Shown piece after piece: positions 1 through 8,259 of a stretch of 64,000 bases of DNA. This DNA is from Reclinomonas americana ATCC 50394 (taxonomy: Eukaryota > Jakobida > Jakobea > Jakobida). Numbering within the stretch: position 1 is the stretch's first letter; every line of letters starts with the position of its first letter. The notes beneath the pieces were generated by a model that worked only from the letters and a program-made list of their open reading frames with translations, was not told the origin of the DNA and searched no databases. Both the position numbers and the translations under genes were made by a program. Where the stretch lies: NCBI GenBank assembly GCA_048213135.1, contig PS015009.1, positions 310,001 through 374,000 of the forward strand. Reading direction: 5' to 3'.

Positions 1-752
1 AACGCCTGCGTAAAGCGGAAGTACAGGCCCTGGAACCCGACGTGGAACTGAATGTGGCAGGCGCAGTATTATTTAAAGATGATTGTCATTTTCACCCGGG
101 TAAAATGATGACCGCGTTAAAAAATTACCTTACCGAAAAAGGCGTGCAGTTTCAACTCCATACTACCGTAACGGGCTTTGAAAAATCGGCCAACAGGATA
201 AATGCTGTGATCACCGACAAGGGAAAATTCAACTGCGACAAACTGGTACTGGCCGCGGGAAGCTGGCTGCCTGTACTGTCGAAGATGATGGGCATACACC
301 TGCTGCTGCAGGCAGGCAAAGGTTACAGCCACACGTATCAAAACGTGGAAAAAAACATACGTTATCCCGCCATACTGGTGGATGGCCGTTGCGCCATCAC
401 ACCCTGGGGGCATATGCTTCGCATTGGCGGCACTATGGAACTGAGCGGCATCAATAACAAAGTACTGATCAAAAGAATGCAGGGCATTTATGATTCGGCG
501 AAAGATTTTTATCCCGGCCTGCAAATTGATTTCCCTCCTGCTGATAAGATCTGGAACGGGTTGAGACCGGTTACTCCTGATGGACTGCCTTATATCGGTA
601 AACACTCCTCACTTGACAACCTGGTGATTGCAGGCGGACATGCCATGCTGGGTATTTCGCAGGGAACGGGTACGGGCAAACTGGTAACGGAGATCATACA
701 GCGAAATGATACCAGCATTAATATCAGTGCTTTTGGAGTGGAACGGTTTTGA
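1..752 (+). CDS. FAD-dependent D-amino-acid dehydrogenase-like oxidoreductase (5' end outside window)
   Basis: This is the C-terminal part of an FAD-dependent amino acid oxidoreductase of the DAO/DadA fold, which would oxidatively deaminate an amino acid and pass electrons to the respiratory chain. The frame is open to the left edge, and codons from position 3 (RLRKAEVQALEPDVEL) fit the family, so the GTG at 42 is internal. Visible landmarks are the LVLAAGSW strand (near 235-265), where the dinucleotide-binding region ends, and the C-terminal block LRPVTPDGLPYIG (near 560-600) followed by GGHAMLGISQGTGTGKLV, which closes over the FAD in DadA and related enzymes. The gene converges on the AsmA-like gene and they share a terminator. 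The substrate cannot be told from this part; a glycine-oxidase-like or proline-dehydrogenase-like enzyme is possible. Confidence 0.85.
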   Translation, partial: RLRKAEVQALEPDVELNVAGAVLFKDDCHFHPGKMMTALKNYLTEKGVQFQLHTTVTGFEKSANRINAVITDKGKFNCDKLVLAAGSWLPVLSKMMGIHLLLQAGKGYSHTYQNVEKNIRYPAILVDGRCAITPWGHMLRIGGTMELSGINNKVLIKRMQGIYDSAKDFYPGLQIDFPPADKIWNGLRPVTPDGLPYIGKHSSLDNLVIAGGHAMLGISQGTGTGKLVTEIIQRNDTSINISAFGVERF

Positions 753-759
753 TGTTGTT

Positions 760-3603
760 TCACCACAAAGAACGAGAGAACGCAAAGATTACGCAATGAT
801 TTTTCTTAAAAAAGAAGGCCCCGGAAAATTCCGGGGCCTTCTTTTTTAATTTTGAATTTTTACTTTTTAATTCTTCCTCACCGTATCCACAGCCGGCTTT
901 TTTTTTCTTCAGCAGGTTATCGAAAATTCCTTTTACCGCATCTGCGGGTTTGGGTACGGCCGGCTTATTGGTACCGGTGCTGTCTTTTACAGTCGCCGTA
1001 TCTTTCTGTTGTTTTATTTTTTTAGCCAGCTCTTCTTTCGCCTGCTGCAGTAATTTGTCCTTCATATTTTTCACCGTATCGGTCAGCATTTTTTTAGCGC
1101 TGTCGATCTTTGCCTGGGCAAAGTCCTTCACCTGGTCCTTTAACTGGTCGGCGATATTTTGTCCCGTTCTGTTGAGGTCTGCCTTCACAGTAGGATTGGT
1201 AAAACTACCACCGAGTTTCAGCACAAAATTCACGGTCTCCCCTACTTTCAGCGGGATGCCTTTATTGTTCACCGCCTGTGCCAGGTTATCCACCAGCTGG
1301 TTACCCTGCGATCCCATCAGCGCACGGGGCACTTTCATATTGATCACATAATCGAGACTCTGGTCAAAACCCTGCAGGCCACCGATCTCCATGCTGATGT
1401 CTTTTACTTTCAGCGTAAAAGGTTTCACCAGTAATTTGCCATTCGAGAATTCAAAATAGCTCTTTACATCTTTCAGTGAAATATCTTTCAACGCGGCCAC
1501 ATTCAATGTGCTGGCTATTTTATCGAGTGGCGCGAAACGACTTAGGAATCCTTCAATAAGTAACAGATTTCCGCTGCCCGATAGGGTCGACAGGTCGAGG
1601 TTCATACCTTCGCCCAGGCGGCCATTGGCGGAAAGTGATGAAGTCAGTTTACCGGCCAGGAATTTACCGATCGGCATCAGGCTCTGCATCGAATTAAAGG
1701 CGTAAAAAGTTTTGCGGATGTCCACGCCTGTTACATCATATTTTAGCGCCACGGCTGGCGTAACCTTATTTTCTTTAGTACTGTACGATCCGTTGATGAC
1801 CATATTACCATCCAGTGCATTGCCTTTCACATTGGTGAAAACAATGCCCTGGTCGGCCAGTTTGAGGTTTCCTTCCAGGTTACGGATGTCCAATTGATCA
1901 TACAACAACTGGCCCACTTTCGCATCCAGCGACACCTGCAGGTTGGCCGGCACTACAAAGGGAGCACTTCCGGAAGTGGCGCTTACGCCACCCGAAGGTG
2001 TTTTCTCTGGCGGCAGGTTAGCGTCGGTCGAAGGTGTTACACCCGCCAGTTTCATCAGGTCCACTTTATCGGAACTAACCGACAGATCTGCCTTCAGCGG
2101 GCTGCCCTTCATCAGGTAACTGAATAAATTATTGATGGCGCCGGCTGCCGTAAAGCTGGTTCCCTGGTATTGACCGGCTACATTAGACAGATTGATCTTT
2201 GATGGCGTGAAAGCGGCCGAAGCGGTAGTAACGCCCACTCCTTCGGGGTAGTCGGGCGATGCGTAGAAGAAACGGCTCACACCTACATTACCCGACGCGT
2301 CGAAACGATCGTAGTGACCGGCTTCCGCATCGTTCACGCTTCCTTTTACATTTACATCGGCATCGATAAGCCCGGCAAGTTTAGTGCCTTTATCCAGTTT
2401 CATGAAACTGCTTACATCTGCCAGGTCGAGTTTGCCTTTGGCACCGGCATCTACATACATTTCTGTTTCGGGTTTTTGCAGGAGCAGCCTGAAATCGAAA
2501 GGATCACTGCCCATTACCAGGTGCCCATTTTCCACCTTTATCACCAGGTTATCCGGCAAACCATTGCTGTTGTCGACCATAGCGGAAAAATTAATATCCT
2601 TTACCGGCTTGGGCAGATCCTTATACTGGAAGAACCCATTCTTCACCTGCATATCCAGGTGATAGGCGGGCATGGACGTTTCTGTATATTTTCCTTTTAC
2701 AAACCCGGAGAAGATACCGGTCCCGCTCGTGTTCAGCTGGTTAAAATCCTGTTTATAAATAGACGGCACCAGTGAAAGGATATTCTTAAACTCTGTAGAC
2801 GGTGCTTTGAACTGCATATCCATATCCCAACCATCTGCCAGGGAAGCGATACTGCCTTGCGCTTCCACTATCAGATCATTAATGGTAACAAGGGCCTTTT
2901 TAAAATTATAGGCGCCTTTGCTGTTGTCGATATCAAAGTCGGCATCCAGGCTGGTTTTAACCGCTGCCAGGTAAGGAATATTTCCCTGGGTAAAATCAAC
3001 GGAAGCGGCTTTGGTTGTTGTAGACAGAGTAAAATGATCGGCAGTAAAATCACCTTTGCCTTCATGATCGAGGCCGGTAACATTGGCATACATACCGCCC
3101 GCTTCATCATCGAGCCGGATGTGCGCATTATGGATGGCATAACGCTGCAATTCCATTTTAAAAGGTTTGGCCGCTTCTTTTTCAGTCGTCTTCTGTGCTG
3201 TATCGGGTTTCACAATATCCCAGTTGGCAAATCCTTCCTTCAGGCGTACCAGGCGTATATCCGGCGACTCCAGTTCAACCGAATATATCTTCATATCCTT
3301 ACCCCTGATGATGCTCATGATATTCACGGACGCGTCCAGTTTTTTAGCCTGCAATAAAGTATCCGCAAGGAAAACATCATTACCGGTAATGCGTACGTCC
3401 TCAATCGCTACAGATACCCTCGGGAATTTCCTGAAGAAAGAAATGTCCACATCTTTAAAATCCACTTTGGCGTTAAGGTTTTTGTTGATCTCCTTTTTTA
3501 CGAGCGCCACAATTTTCCCTTTGAATAAAAAAGGAATACTGAAAAGGATGACGATGATGATACCGAGGACGATCAATGTCCGTTTAATGATCTTCTTCCA
3601 CAT
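760..3603 (-). CDS. AsmA-like family protein (3' end probably frameshifted; natural stop likely at 867)
   Basis: This is a large AsmA-superfamily protein. It has one N-terminal membrane helix (residues about 5-26) followed by a long beta-rich, threonine- and asparagine-rich periplasmic region. The C-terminal AsmA_2-like part (about residues 690-800) is followed by a lysine/glutamine-rich coiled tail. Family members are implicated in outer-membrane assembly and lipid transport between membranes. As read, the last 46 or so codons run through an AT-rich repeat and the terminator at 808-847, which is not plausible coding sequence. Removing one base from the nine-T run at 898-906 (plus strand) gives the ending KKKKPAVDTVRKN and a stop at 867-869, just before the repeat. 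The true product is therefore probably about 912 residues. The start at 3603 (MWKKIIKR) precedes the membrane helix directly. Confidence 0.85.
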   Translation of the reverse strand: MWKKIIKRTLIVLGIIIVILFSIPFLFKGKIVALVKKEINKNLNAKVDFKDVDISFFRKFPRVSVAIEDVRITGNDVFLADTLLQAKKLDASVNIMSIIRGKDMKIYSVELESPDIRLVRLKEGFANWDIVKPDTAQKTTEKEAAKPFKMELQRYAIHNAHIRLDDEAGGMYANVTGLDHEGKGDFTADHFTLSTTTKAASVDFTQGNIPYLAAVKTSLDADFDIDNSKGAYNFKKALVTINDLIVEAQGSIASLADGWDMDMQFKAPSTEFKNILSLVPSIYKQDFNQLNTSGTGIFSGFVKGKYTETSMPAYHLDMQVKNGFFQYKDLPKPVKDINFSAMVDNSNGLPDNLVIKVENGHLVMGSDPFDFRLLLQKPETEMYVDAGAKGKLDLADVSSFMKLDKGTKLAGLIDADVNVKGSVNDAEAGHYDRFDASGNVGVSRFFYASPDYPEGVGVTTASAAFTPSKINLSNVAGQYQGTSFTAAGAINNLFSYLMKGSPLKADLSVSSDKVDLMKLAGVTPSTDANLPPEKTPSGGVSATSGSAPFVVPANLQVSLDAKVGQLLYDQLDIRNLEGNLKLADQGIVFTNVKGNALDGNMVINGSYSTKENKVTPAVALKYDVTGVDIRKTFYAFNSMQSLMPIGKFLAGKLTSSLSANGRLGEGMNLDLSTLSGSGNLLLIEGFLSRFAPLDKIASTLNVAALKDISLKDVKSYFEFSNGKLLVKPFTLKVKDISMEIGGLQGFDQSLDYVINMKVPRALMGSQGNQLVDNLAQAVNNKGIPLKVGETVNFVLKLGGSFTNPTVKADLNRTGQNIADQLKDQVKDFAQAKIDSAKKMLTDTVKNMKDKLLQQAKEELAKKIKQQKDTATVKDSTGTNKPAVPKPADAVKGIFDNLLKKKKAGCGYGEEELKSKNSKLKKKAPEFSGAFFFKKNHCVIFAFSRSLW
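808..847. terminator. Bidirectional intrinsic terminator
   Basis: An 11-bp GC-rich stem (GAAGGCCCCGG, 814-824, pairing with 831-841) has A6 before it (808-813) and T6 after it (842-847), so it can end transcription from either side. It lies between the convergent oxidoreductase and AsmA-like genes. Confidence 0.85.
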
Positions 3604-3611
3604 GTGGTATG

Positions 3612-3637
3612 TAGTCTTTAGTAATTAGTAGTTAGAC
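3612..3637. repeat. AT-rich dispersed repeat (TAATTAGTAATT family)
   Basis: The sequence TTTAGTAATTAGTAGTTAG sits between the AsmA-like gene and the beta-CASP nuclease. It belongs to the same AT-rich family seen at 16952, 23979, 24063, 50791, 52512 and 56581. Confidence 0.5.
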
Positions 3638-3645
3638 ATTCAGAT

Positions 3646-5049
3646 CTAAGTCAAACCAATTTCATAATGCCTTTCCGGTATTTCGATGTCGGAAAAACCT
3701 TTTTTCATCAGTCTCATTCTGAATGCCTGCTGCACTTCGTATTCTCCGTGTACCAGGAATAATTTAGTCACTGCTTTGGGGTCCTGGCAGGCGAGGAACT
3801 GGCTCAGGTCTTCATAATCGCCGTGGGCGCTCATGCTGCGGATAACGCCGATCTCAGCATTTACCTCATGCGATACACCAAAGATGTTGACTTCCTTCCT
3901 ACCATCGAGCAGTTTGCCACCCAGTGAACGCGGTTCACAATAACCGGTAAACAAAATGGTGTTGCGGCTGCTTTCTATATTATTGCTGATGTGGTGTTTT
4001 ACCCTGCCCGCATCGGCCATACCACTGGCGGAAATGATGACACAGGGTCCGTTGCGGAAGTTGAGCAGTTTGGATTCTTCCACGGAACGGATGGCCTTTA
4101 ATCCCTTAAAAGCAAAAGGATCATTATCGGTCTGCAGTACTTTCTGTATGGTACGATTGAAATACTCCGGGTATTGTTTAATGAGTTCTGTCGCGTCAAC
4201 ACTCAGCGGACTGTCGAGGAAATAATCCAGGTCGGGCAGGCGGCGTTCCAGTTCCAGCTGGTTCAGGGAATACAGTATTTCCTGTGTACGCCCCACGCTG
4301 AAGGCCGGCATGATCAATTTACCTTTCTTTTGCAGGCAGGCTTTTTCAATCCAGTGCAGTACCTGGTCTGGCGTGGTAATGGTTACATCATGCAGGGAAT
4401 TGCCGTAGGTCGACTCCAGCAGGATATAATCCGCCTGCGGAAATACAGCGGGCGAGCGAAGGATGATATCGCGGTAACGGCCTACATCACCACTGAAGGT
4501 AATGCGTTTGGTTTTGCCGTTCTCTGTCGCTTTCAGGTGTACCGCGGCGCTGCCGATAATGTGCCCTGCATCGGTATACATCACGGAAATATGCTCGTCG
4601 ATGATATACCAGTTGTCGTAATCCACTTCCACGAAACGGTCCATAGCCGTCATGGCGTCGGCCACTGTATATAATGGCTGCAGGTAAGGCAGTCCCTGTG
4701 CCGCCCTTTGTTTATTCTCGTACTTGATCTCGTTCTCCTGTATGGTGGCTGAGTCTTCCAGCAGCAGGGCGGCCAGTGCTTTGGTGGCCGGTGTGCAATA
4801 TATCTTGCCCGGGAAACCGTCTTTCACCAGTTTGGGTATAAGACCGCAATGATCCACGTGCGCATGCGACAATATCATATGCGTTACTTCCGCAGGTTCA
4901 AACCCCCACTCCCGGTTCATCGCGTCGGTATCCCTGCCCATGCCCTGGAACATACCGCAATCGAGCAGGTATTTCTTCCCGTTGGATATGGATAAAAGAT
5001 GTTTGGAGCCGGTAACCGTACGGGCTGCGCCATGAAATGCAATTTTCAT
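3646..5049 (-). CDS. Beta-CASP metallo-beta-lactamase RNA nuclease (RMMBL)
   Basis: This 467-residue protein is a CPSF73/RNase J-type metallo-beta-lactamase with beta-CASP and RMMBL domains, predicted to cleave RNA. The zinc-binding motif SHAHVDH is at residues 61-67. Further conserved blocks are DAGHIIGSA (about 160), FSGDVGR (about 190), the beta-CASP insert with ESTYGNSLHD and the S-A-S-G-M-A-D block, and the C-terminal SAHGDYEDLSQFL histidine motif. The start MKIAFHGAARTVTGS is the usual N-terminus of this bacterial subgroup. The gene stands alone, divergent from the ABC operon at 5257. A role in RNA turnover is inferred from the family; no partner gene is adjacent. Confidence 0.92.
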   Translation of the reverse strand: MKIAFHGAARTVTGSKHLLSISNGKKYLLDCGMFQGMGRDTDAMNREWGFEPAEVTHMILSHAHVDHCGLIPKLVKDGFPGKIYCTPATKALAALLLEDSATIQENEIKYENKQRAAQGLPYLQPLYTVADAMTAMDRFVEVDYDNWYIIDEHISVMYTDAGHIIGSAAVHLKATENGKTKRITFSGDVGRYRDIILRSPAVFPQADYILLESTYGNSLHDVTITTPDQVLHWIEKACLQKKGKLIMPAFSVGRTQEILYSLNQLELERRLPDLDYFLDSPLSVDATELIKQYPEYFNRTIQKVLQTDNDPFAFKGLKAIRSVEESKLLNFRNGPCVIISASGMADAGRVKHHISNNIESSRNTILFTGYCEPRSLGGKLLDGRKEVNIFGVSHEVNAEIGVIRSMSAHGDYEDLSQFLACQDPKAVTKLFLVHGEYEVQQAFRMRLMKKGFSDIEIPERHYEIGLT

Positions 5050-5187
5050 TTGAATTGTTTTAACTGTTTTACAATGATCGCTTTAAGGTTTCAAAGGCCG
5101 GTTGGCGTAGAGGCGGCCGGTAATGAAGATACTCCATTATGACGTTAACCGTACAGGGAAGGGTTGCTAAAAAAAGATGAAAAAAAA

Positions 5188-5218
5188 TTTGGATAATAAA
5201 AAAAGGGGACTATTTTTG
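5188..5218 (+). promoter_or_regulatory. Bacteroidota-type promoter of the YtrA-like ABC operon
   Basis: TTTG at 5188-5191 (-33 element) is followed after 19 bases by TATTTTTG at 5211-5218, which matches the -7 consensus TANNTTTG. The predicted start of transcription falls inside the adjacent palindrome, a typical layout for repression. Confidence 0.75.
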
Positions 5219-5219
5219 C

Positions 5220-5243
5220 AGTGTATTAGTTATCTAGTACACT
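5220..5243. promoter_or_regulatory. Palindromic operator, probably for the GntR/YtrA regulator at 6918
   Basis: AGTGTATTAG (5220-5229) and CTAGTACACT (5234-5243) form an inverted repeat around TTAT. The outer six bases match perfectly and nine of ten match overall. It starts two bases after the -7 element and covers the predicted transcription start. The operon it precedes encodes a GntR/YtrA-type regulator, so autorepression is the simplest reading. The link between this regulator and this site is inferred. Confidence 0.7.
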
Positions 5244-5256
5244 AAAACATCATCAC

Positions 5257-6090
5257 ATGATCAACATCAGCGACCTGCATTTCAGCTACAAAAGCAAGAA
5301 GGTACTCGACGGCCTTTCGCTGCGCCTGCAGCCGGGGCATATCTACGGATTACTGGGTAAGAACGGTACGGGCAAATCGACCCTGCTTAGGAATATCGCC
5401 GGGCTGCTGTTCCCGCGCCAGGGCCGGATTGATGTGCTGGGGTTCAATCCTTCCCGCAGGGATCCCGGTTTTTTACAGGAGGTCTTCATTGTACCGGAAG
5501 AGTTCTACCTGCCCAATATCAGCATACATAAGTTTATTTACTATAATGCTTCGCTCTACCCCAGGTTCAGCGGCGACAAATTCAACCAGTACCTGAAAGA
5601 GTTTGAAATACCCGCAGACTGCACATTGCAGGACATGAGTTATGGCCAGAAAAAGAAAGTGCTGATCGCTTTCGGGCTGGCCTGCAACACGGCGCTCTTA
5701 CTGATGGATGAACCCACCAACGGGCTGGATATCCTGAGCAAAAGCCAGTTCAGGAAAGTAATGGCCGCGGCAACGGATGAAAACAAGTGCATCATCATCA
5801 GCACGCACCAGGTAAAAGATCTCGAAAGCCTGATTGACCGGATTACCATTATCGAGGATGGTAAAATATTGTTTGACCAGGATATCGATACCATCACCCG
5901 CAAGCTGCAGTTCAAAATATCATTTGATCCCGATGAGACCAGTGCCGCGCTGTACAGCGAGTCCTCCCTGAAAGGCAGCGCCATTATTACCCCCAATACC
6001 GACGAAGAAGAAAGCCGCCTTGACCTGGAGATGCTGTACAAAGCCCTTATACTGAACCGTAACAAGATCGAACATGTATTCAACCAATAA
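5257..6090 (+). CDS. ABC transporter ATP-binding protein (YtrB-like)
   Basis: This is a 277-residue ABC ATPase and the first gene of a three-gene operon with a membrane protein and a GntR regulator. It carries Walker A (GKNGTGKST, residues 34-42), a Q-loop region, a degenerate signature (MSYGQKKK, about 127-134), Walker B (LLLMDEPTNGLD, about 148-159) and the H-loop (STHQ). The arrangement resembles the ytr operons of Firmicutes, where such transporters respond to cell-wall antibiotics. It starts 13 bases after the palindromic operator, so its expression is probably controlled by the GntR protein encoded downstream. The transported substrate is unknown. Confidence 0.9.
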   Translation: MINISDLHFSYKSKKVLDGLSLRLQPGHIYGLLGKNGTGKSTLLRNIAGLLFPRQGRIDVLGFNPSRRDPGFLQEVFIVPEEFYLPNISIHKFIYYNASLYPRFSGDKFNQYLKEFEIPADCTLQDMSYGQKKKVLIAFGLACNTALLLMDEPTNGLDILSKSQFRKVMAAATDENKCIIISTHQVKDLESLIDRITIIEDGKILFDQDIDTITRKLQFKISFDPDETSAALYSESSLKGSAIITPNTDEEESRLDLEMLYKALILNRNKIEHVFNQ

Positions 6091-6100
6091 GACAGTCAAC

Positions 6101-6889
6101 ATGAACAATTATTTCAGCTTTAGCCGGTGGTGGCTGCTGGTAAGGAAACAGTGGGGTGAGAACGCGAAACTTTATTTACTGGGAATGCTGGCCATACTGG
6201 GTTTGATGGCCTTTGGCTTCTTCCTTTGGGTGGTATCGCATGGCAGATCGGAAAAATACCAGGAGGTGACACTTTATTTCCTGGGATTGATCGGGCTCTT
6301 TCTTACGGGAGCCGTATTCGCCAGCATGCTGTTCAGCAGCCTGTCGCAGCGAGATAAGGCCATACACTGGCTGGGAGCACCTGCCACTCACCTGGAGAAA
6401 TTATGCTGTGCGCTTTTTTATTCGGTGATCGTATTCAACGGCTTTTACCTACTCAGCTTTTTCCTGGTGAAAGCCGCGGGGTTCGCCATTCTGCGTACCA
6501 ACCCGGCACATACGATAATAGAGATACAGTCATTCAGGGAAAAAACGACCATCCTTGTGCGGTACCTGTTCACCATTTATATTGCTGTACAGGCATTGTA
6601 CCTGCTGGGTTCTGTTTATTTCAGCCGTTACTCATTTGTAAAGACGACCGTACTGGGGCTGTTGCTCATCATCATATTCATTTTATACGTCAACATGCTG
6701 CAACGCAGTTTCCTGCATGGTGGCAGCCTGTGGAGTTTTACCAGTTTCCAGATATGGGATGAGAAAGGGGGCCGTTTGTACCAGTTGCCGGACTGGGTAG
6801 ACATACCAGTTAAATTTTTCCTGCAATATGCATGGGCGCCGGTTTTCTGGCTGGCCACCTGGTACCGGCTGAAAGAGAAACAGATATAA
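6101..6889 (+). CDS. ABC transporter membrane protein
   Basis: This integral membrane protein of 262 residues has six or so hydrophobic segments: about residues 22-42, 58-82, 103-128, 155-175, 184-203 and 240-258. It is the presumed permease partner of the ATPase just upstream. An in-frame ATG at 6074 would overlap the upstream gene; the ATG at 6101 (MNNYFSFSRWWLL) lies 10 bases after the upstream stop and gives the natural N-terminus. It has no recognisable motif of a named permease family, which is usual for YtrC/D-like subunits. Cotranscription with both neighbours is very likely from spacing. Confidence 0.8.
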   Translation: MNNYFSFSRWWLLVRKQWGENAKLYLLGMLAILGLMAFGFFLWVVSHGRSEKYQEVTLYFLGLIGLFLTGAVFASMLFSSLSQRDKAIHWLGAPATHLEKLCCALFYSVIVFNGFYLLSFFLVKAAGFAILRTNPAHTIIEIQSFREKTTILVRYLFTIYIAVQALYLLGSVYFSRYSFVKTTVLGLLLIIIFILYVNMLQRSFLHGGSLWSFTSFQIWDEKGGRLYQLPDWVDIPVKFFLQYAWAPVFWLATWYRLKEKQI

Positions 6890-6917
6890 CGGTAATACAT
6901 AAACGAAGAAATTAATT

Positions 6918-7295
6918 ATGCAATTCAATAATTCACAAGCCATATACCTGCAGATCGCGGATTATATCTGTGAAAAGATACTGCTGAAGGAATGGAAGGC
7001 CGAAGACCGGGTACCCAGTGTAAGGGAACTCGCCGTTCAGCTGGAAGTGAACCCCAATACCGTGATGCGCACTTTTGAATACCTGCAGCAACAGGAGATC
7101 ATTTACAACCAGCGGGGCGTAGGCTATTTTATCGCGTCGTCGGCTTTCAGGAATACAGTCGCTCTGCGCAGGGAGGCTTTCCTGGAAAGGGACCTGCCCG
7201 CGGTATTCCGCAACCTTCACCTGCTGGGTATGAGCATAGAGGAACTGGCGCCAAGGTTCGAGCGTTTCATTAAACAAAATTTCGCCAATAACTAA
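6918..7295 (+). CDS. GntR family regulator, YtrA subfamily
   Basis: At 125 residues, this is a short GntR-type repressor. The N-terminal winged helix-turn-helix (about residues 10-75) contains the typical VPSVRELAVQLEVNPNTV recognition region and the wing YNQRGVGYFI. Only about 50 residues follow, as in the YtrA subfamily, which dimerises through two short helices and lacks a large effector domain. It is the third gene of the ABC operon and probably binds the palindrome at 5220-5243. This matches YtrA regulators that sit in, and repress, their own ABC transporter operons. Confidence 0.9.
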   Translation: MQFNNSQAIYLQIADYICEKILLKEWKAEDRVPSVRELAVQLEVNPNTVMRTFEYLQQQEIIYNQRGVGYFIASSAFRNTVALRREAFLERDLPAVFRNLHLLGMSIEELAPRFERFIKQNFANN

Positions 7296-7304
7296 TTTTC
7301 ATAC

Positions 7305-7985
7305 ATGAAGAAGAGTAATATCATATTGCTGACTTTCATTGTCTTTCTTTTCCTGCTGGCATTCGCTTTACACGCGGCATTGGACAACAGGTACAGACAG
7401 GGCATTTTTACAAGAAAGACCGAGAATGCGGAACAATATACCACGTTCACCCTGCAACCCTACAGCAAAGTATTGTTCAGGGGACAGAGTTTTAACAAGG
7501 ACGGCAACCGCGACTGCGACCTGACTGTTACCTACGACAGCACCGGCGGCAACCTGCTAAAGATCAACAAGGTTAACCAGGCCAGTATGACGTGGCAGGT
7601 ATCCAACGATACGCTCTACATCAACATCAGCGATCCAAAAGATGTGGTACGCTGTCACCTGTCGAGCAACCGGCTGAATTATGTCGCCACCAATTCCAAT
7701 ATGGCGCTGGAACAAAACACACCATTAGGCAAACTGGACATTATCACCGGGGCTTACCTGTATATTAACAGGCTGGATGCCCGGGAACTGGGTATCACGC
7801 TGAACGATAACGCCTATTGTTACATAGAGCCCGGCGGCAACGCAACACAGTTCTCTCTTGAAATGAGAGGTGACGCCACACTGGAAGCCGATGATTCCAA
7901 ACTGGGGTTCAAGAATACCAGGTTCAGTTCCGACAGTAAGCTGTTGTTATCGGGCAGTGCCCTTCAATCGCTCAACAGACCATAA
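7305..7985 (+). CDS. Membrane-anchored beta-rich protein, function unknown
   Basis: This 226-residue protein has one hydrophobic N-terminal segment (about residues 6-27), which acts as a signal anchor or signal peptide, and no clear cleavage site. The rest is rich in beta-strand and short repeating patterns. The C-terminal part (YCYIEPGGNATQFSLEMRG and after) resembles the stacked-strand adhesin-head (DUF2807-like) proteins of Bacteroidota, but I cannot assign it firmly. It begins 9 bases after the GntR gene and so probably belongs to the same transcript. Being encoded with the transporter suggests a job in envelope stress, which is inference only. Confidence 0.65.
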   Translation: MKKSNIILLTFIVFLFLLAFALHAALDNRYRQGIFTRKTENAEQYTTFTLQPYSKVLFRGQSFNKDGNRDCDLTVTYDSTGGNLLKINKVNQASMTWQVSNDTLYINISDPKDVVRCHLSSNRLNYVATNSNMALEQNTPLGKLDIITGAYLYINRLDARELGITLNDNAYCYIEPGGNATQFSLEMRGDATLEADDSKLGFKNTRFSSDSKLLLSGSALQSLNRP

Positions 7986-8007
7986 AGTATAGCCAAAGAG
8001 TATAGCC

Positions 8008-8187
8008 ATGAAAAAAATCATTTACCTGCTGTTGCTCCCCGCCTTCGCGCTGGCCACAGCCGCTCCGCCCGGTAACAAACACCAACGGGAACGGATAAGC
8101 GAAAAACAAAACACCCGGATTTGTGCCGGTGATTTTACAGATCCTTTTGAAACAGGCAAGCCACCTGTAGCGGTATTCAAGTATTAA
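8008..8187 (+). CDS. Small secreted peptide, 59 residues, unknown
   Basis: ATG at 8008 opens a 59-residue frame: MKKIIYLLLLPAFALATA makes a good signal peptide (residues 1-18), followed by a short charged and proline-containing tail with one cysteine that ends PPVAVFKY. It lies 22 bases after the membrane-anchored protein and before a strong hairpin. The mature part would be only about 40 residues. I recognise no family. The clear signal peptide and operon position argue for a real gene. Confidence 0.55.
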   Translation: MKKIIYLLLLPAFALATAAPPGNKHQRERISEKQNTRICAGDFTDPFETGKPPVAVFKY

Positions 8188-8201
8188 TGCACATGAAAAA
8201 C

Positions 8202-8238
8202 AGGTAACAGAAGTGCGCACCTGCCACTTCTGTTACCT
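8202..8238 (+). terminator. Perfect 14-bp hairpin between operon segments
   Basis: AGGTAACAGAAGTG (8202-8215) pairs perfectly with 8225-8238 around a 9-base loop. No long T-run follows, so it may be a weak terminator, an mRNA 3' stabiliser or an attenuator between the small peptide gene and the second ABC transporter. Confidence 0.5.
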
Positions 8239-8259
8239 TACTAAACACAAAGTACAGCC

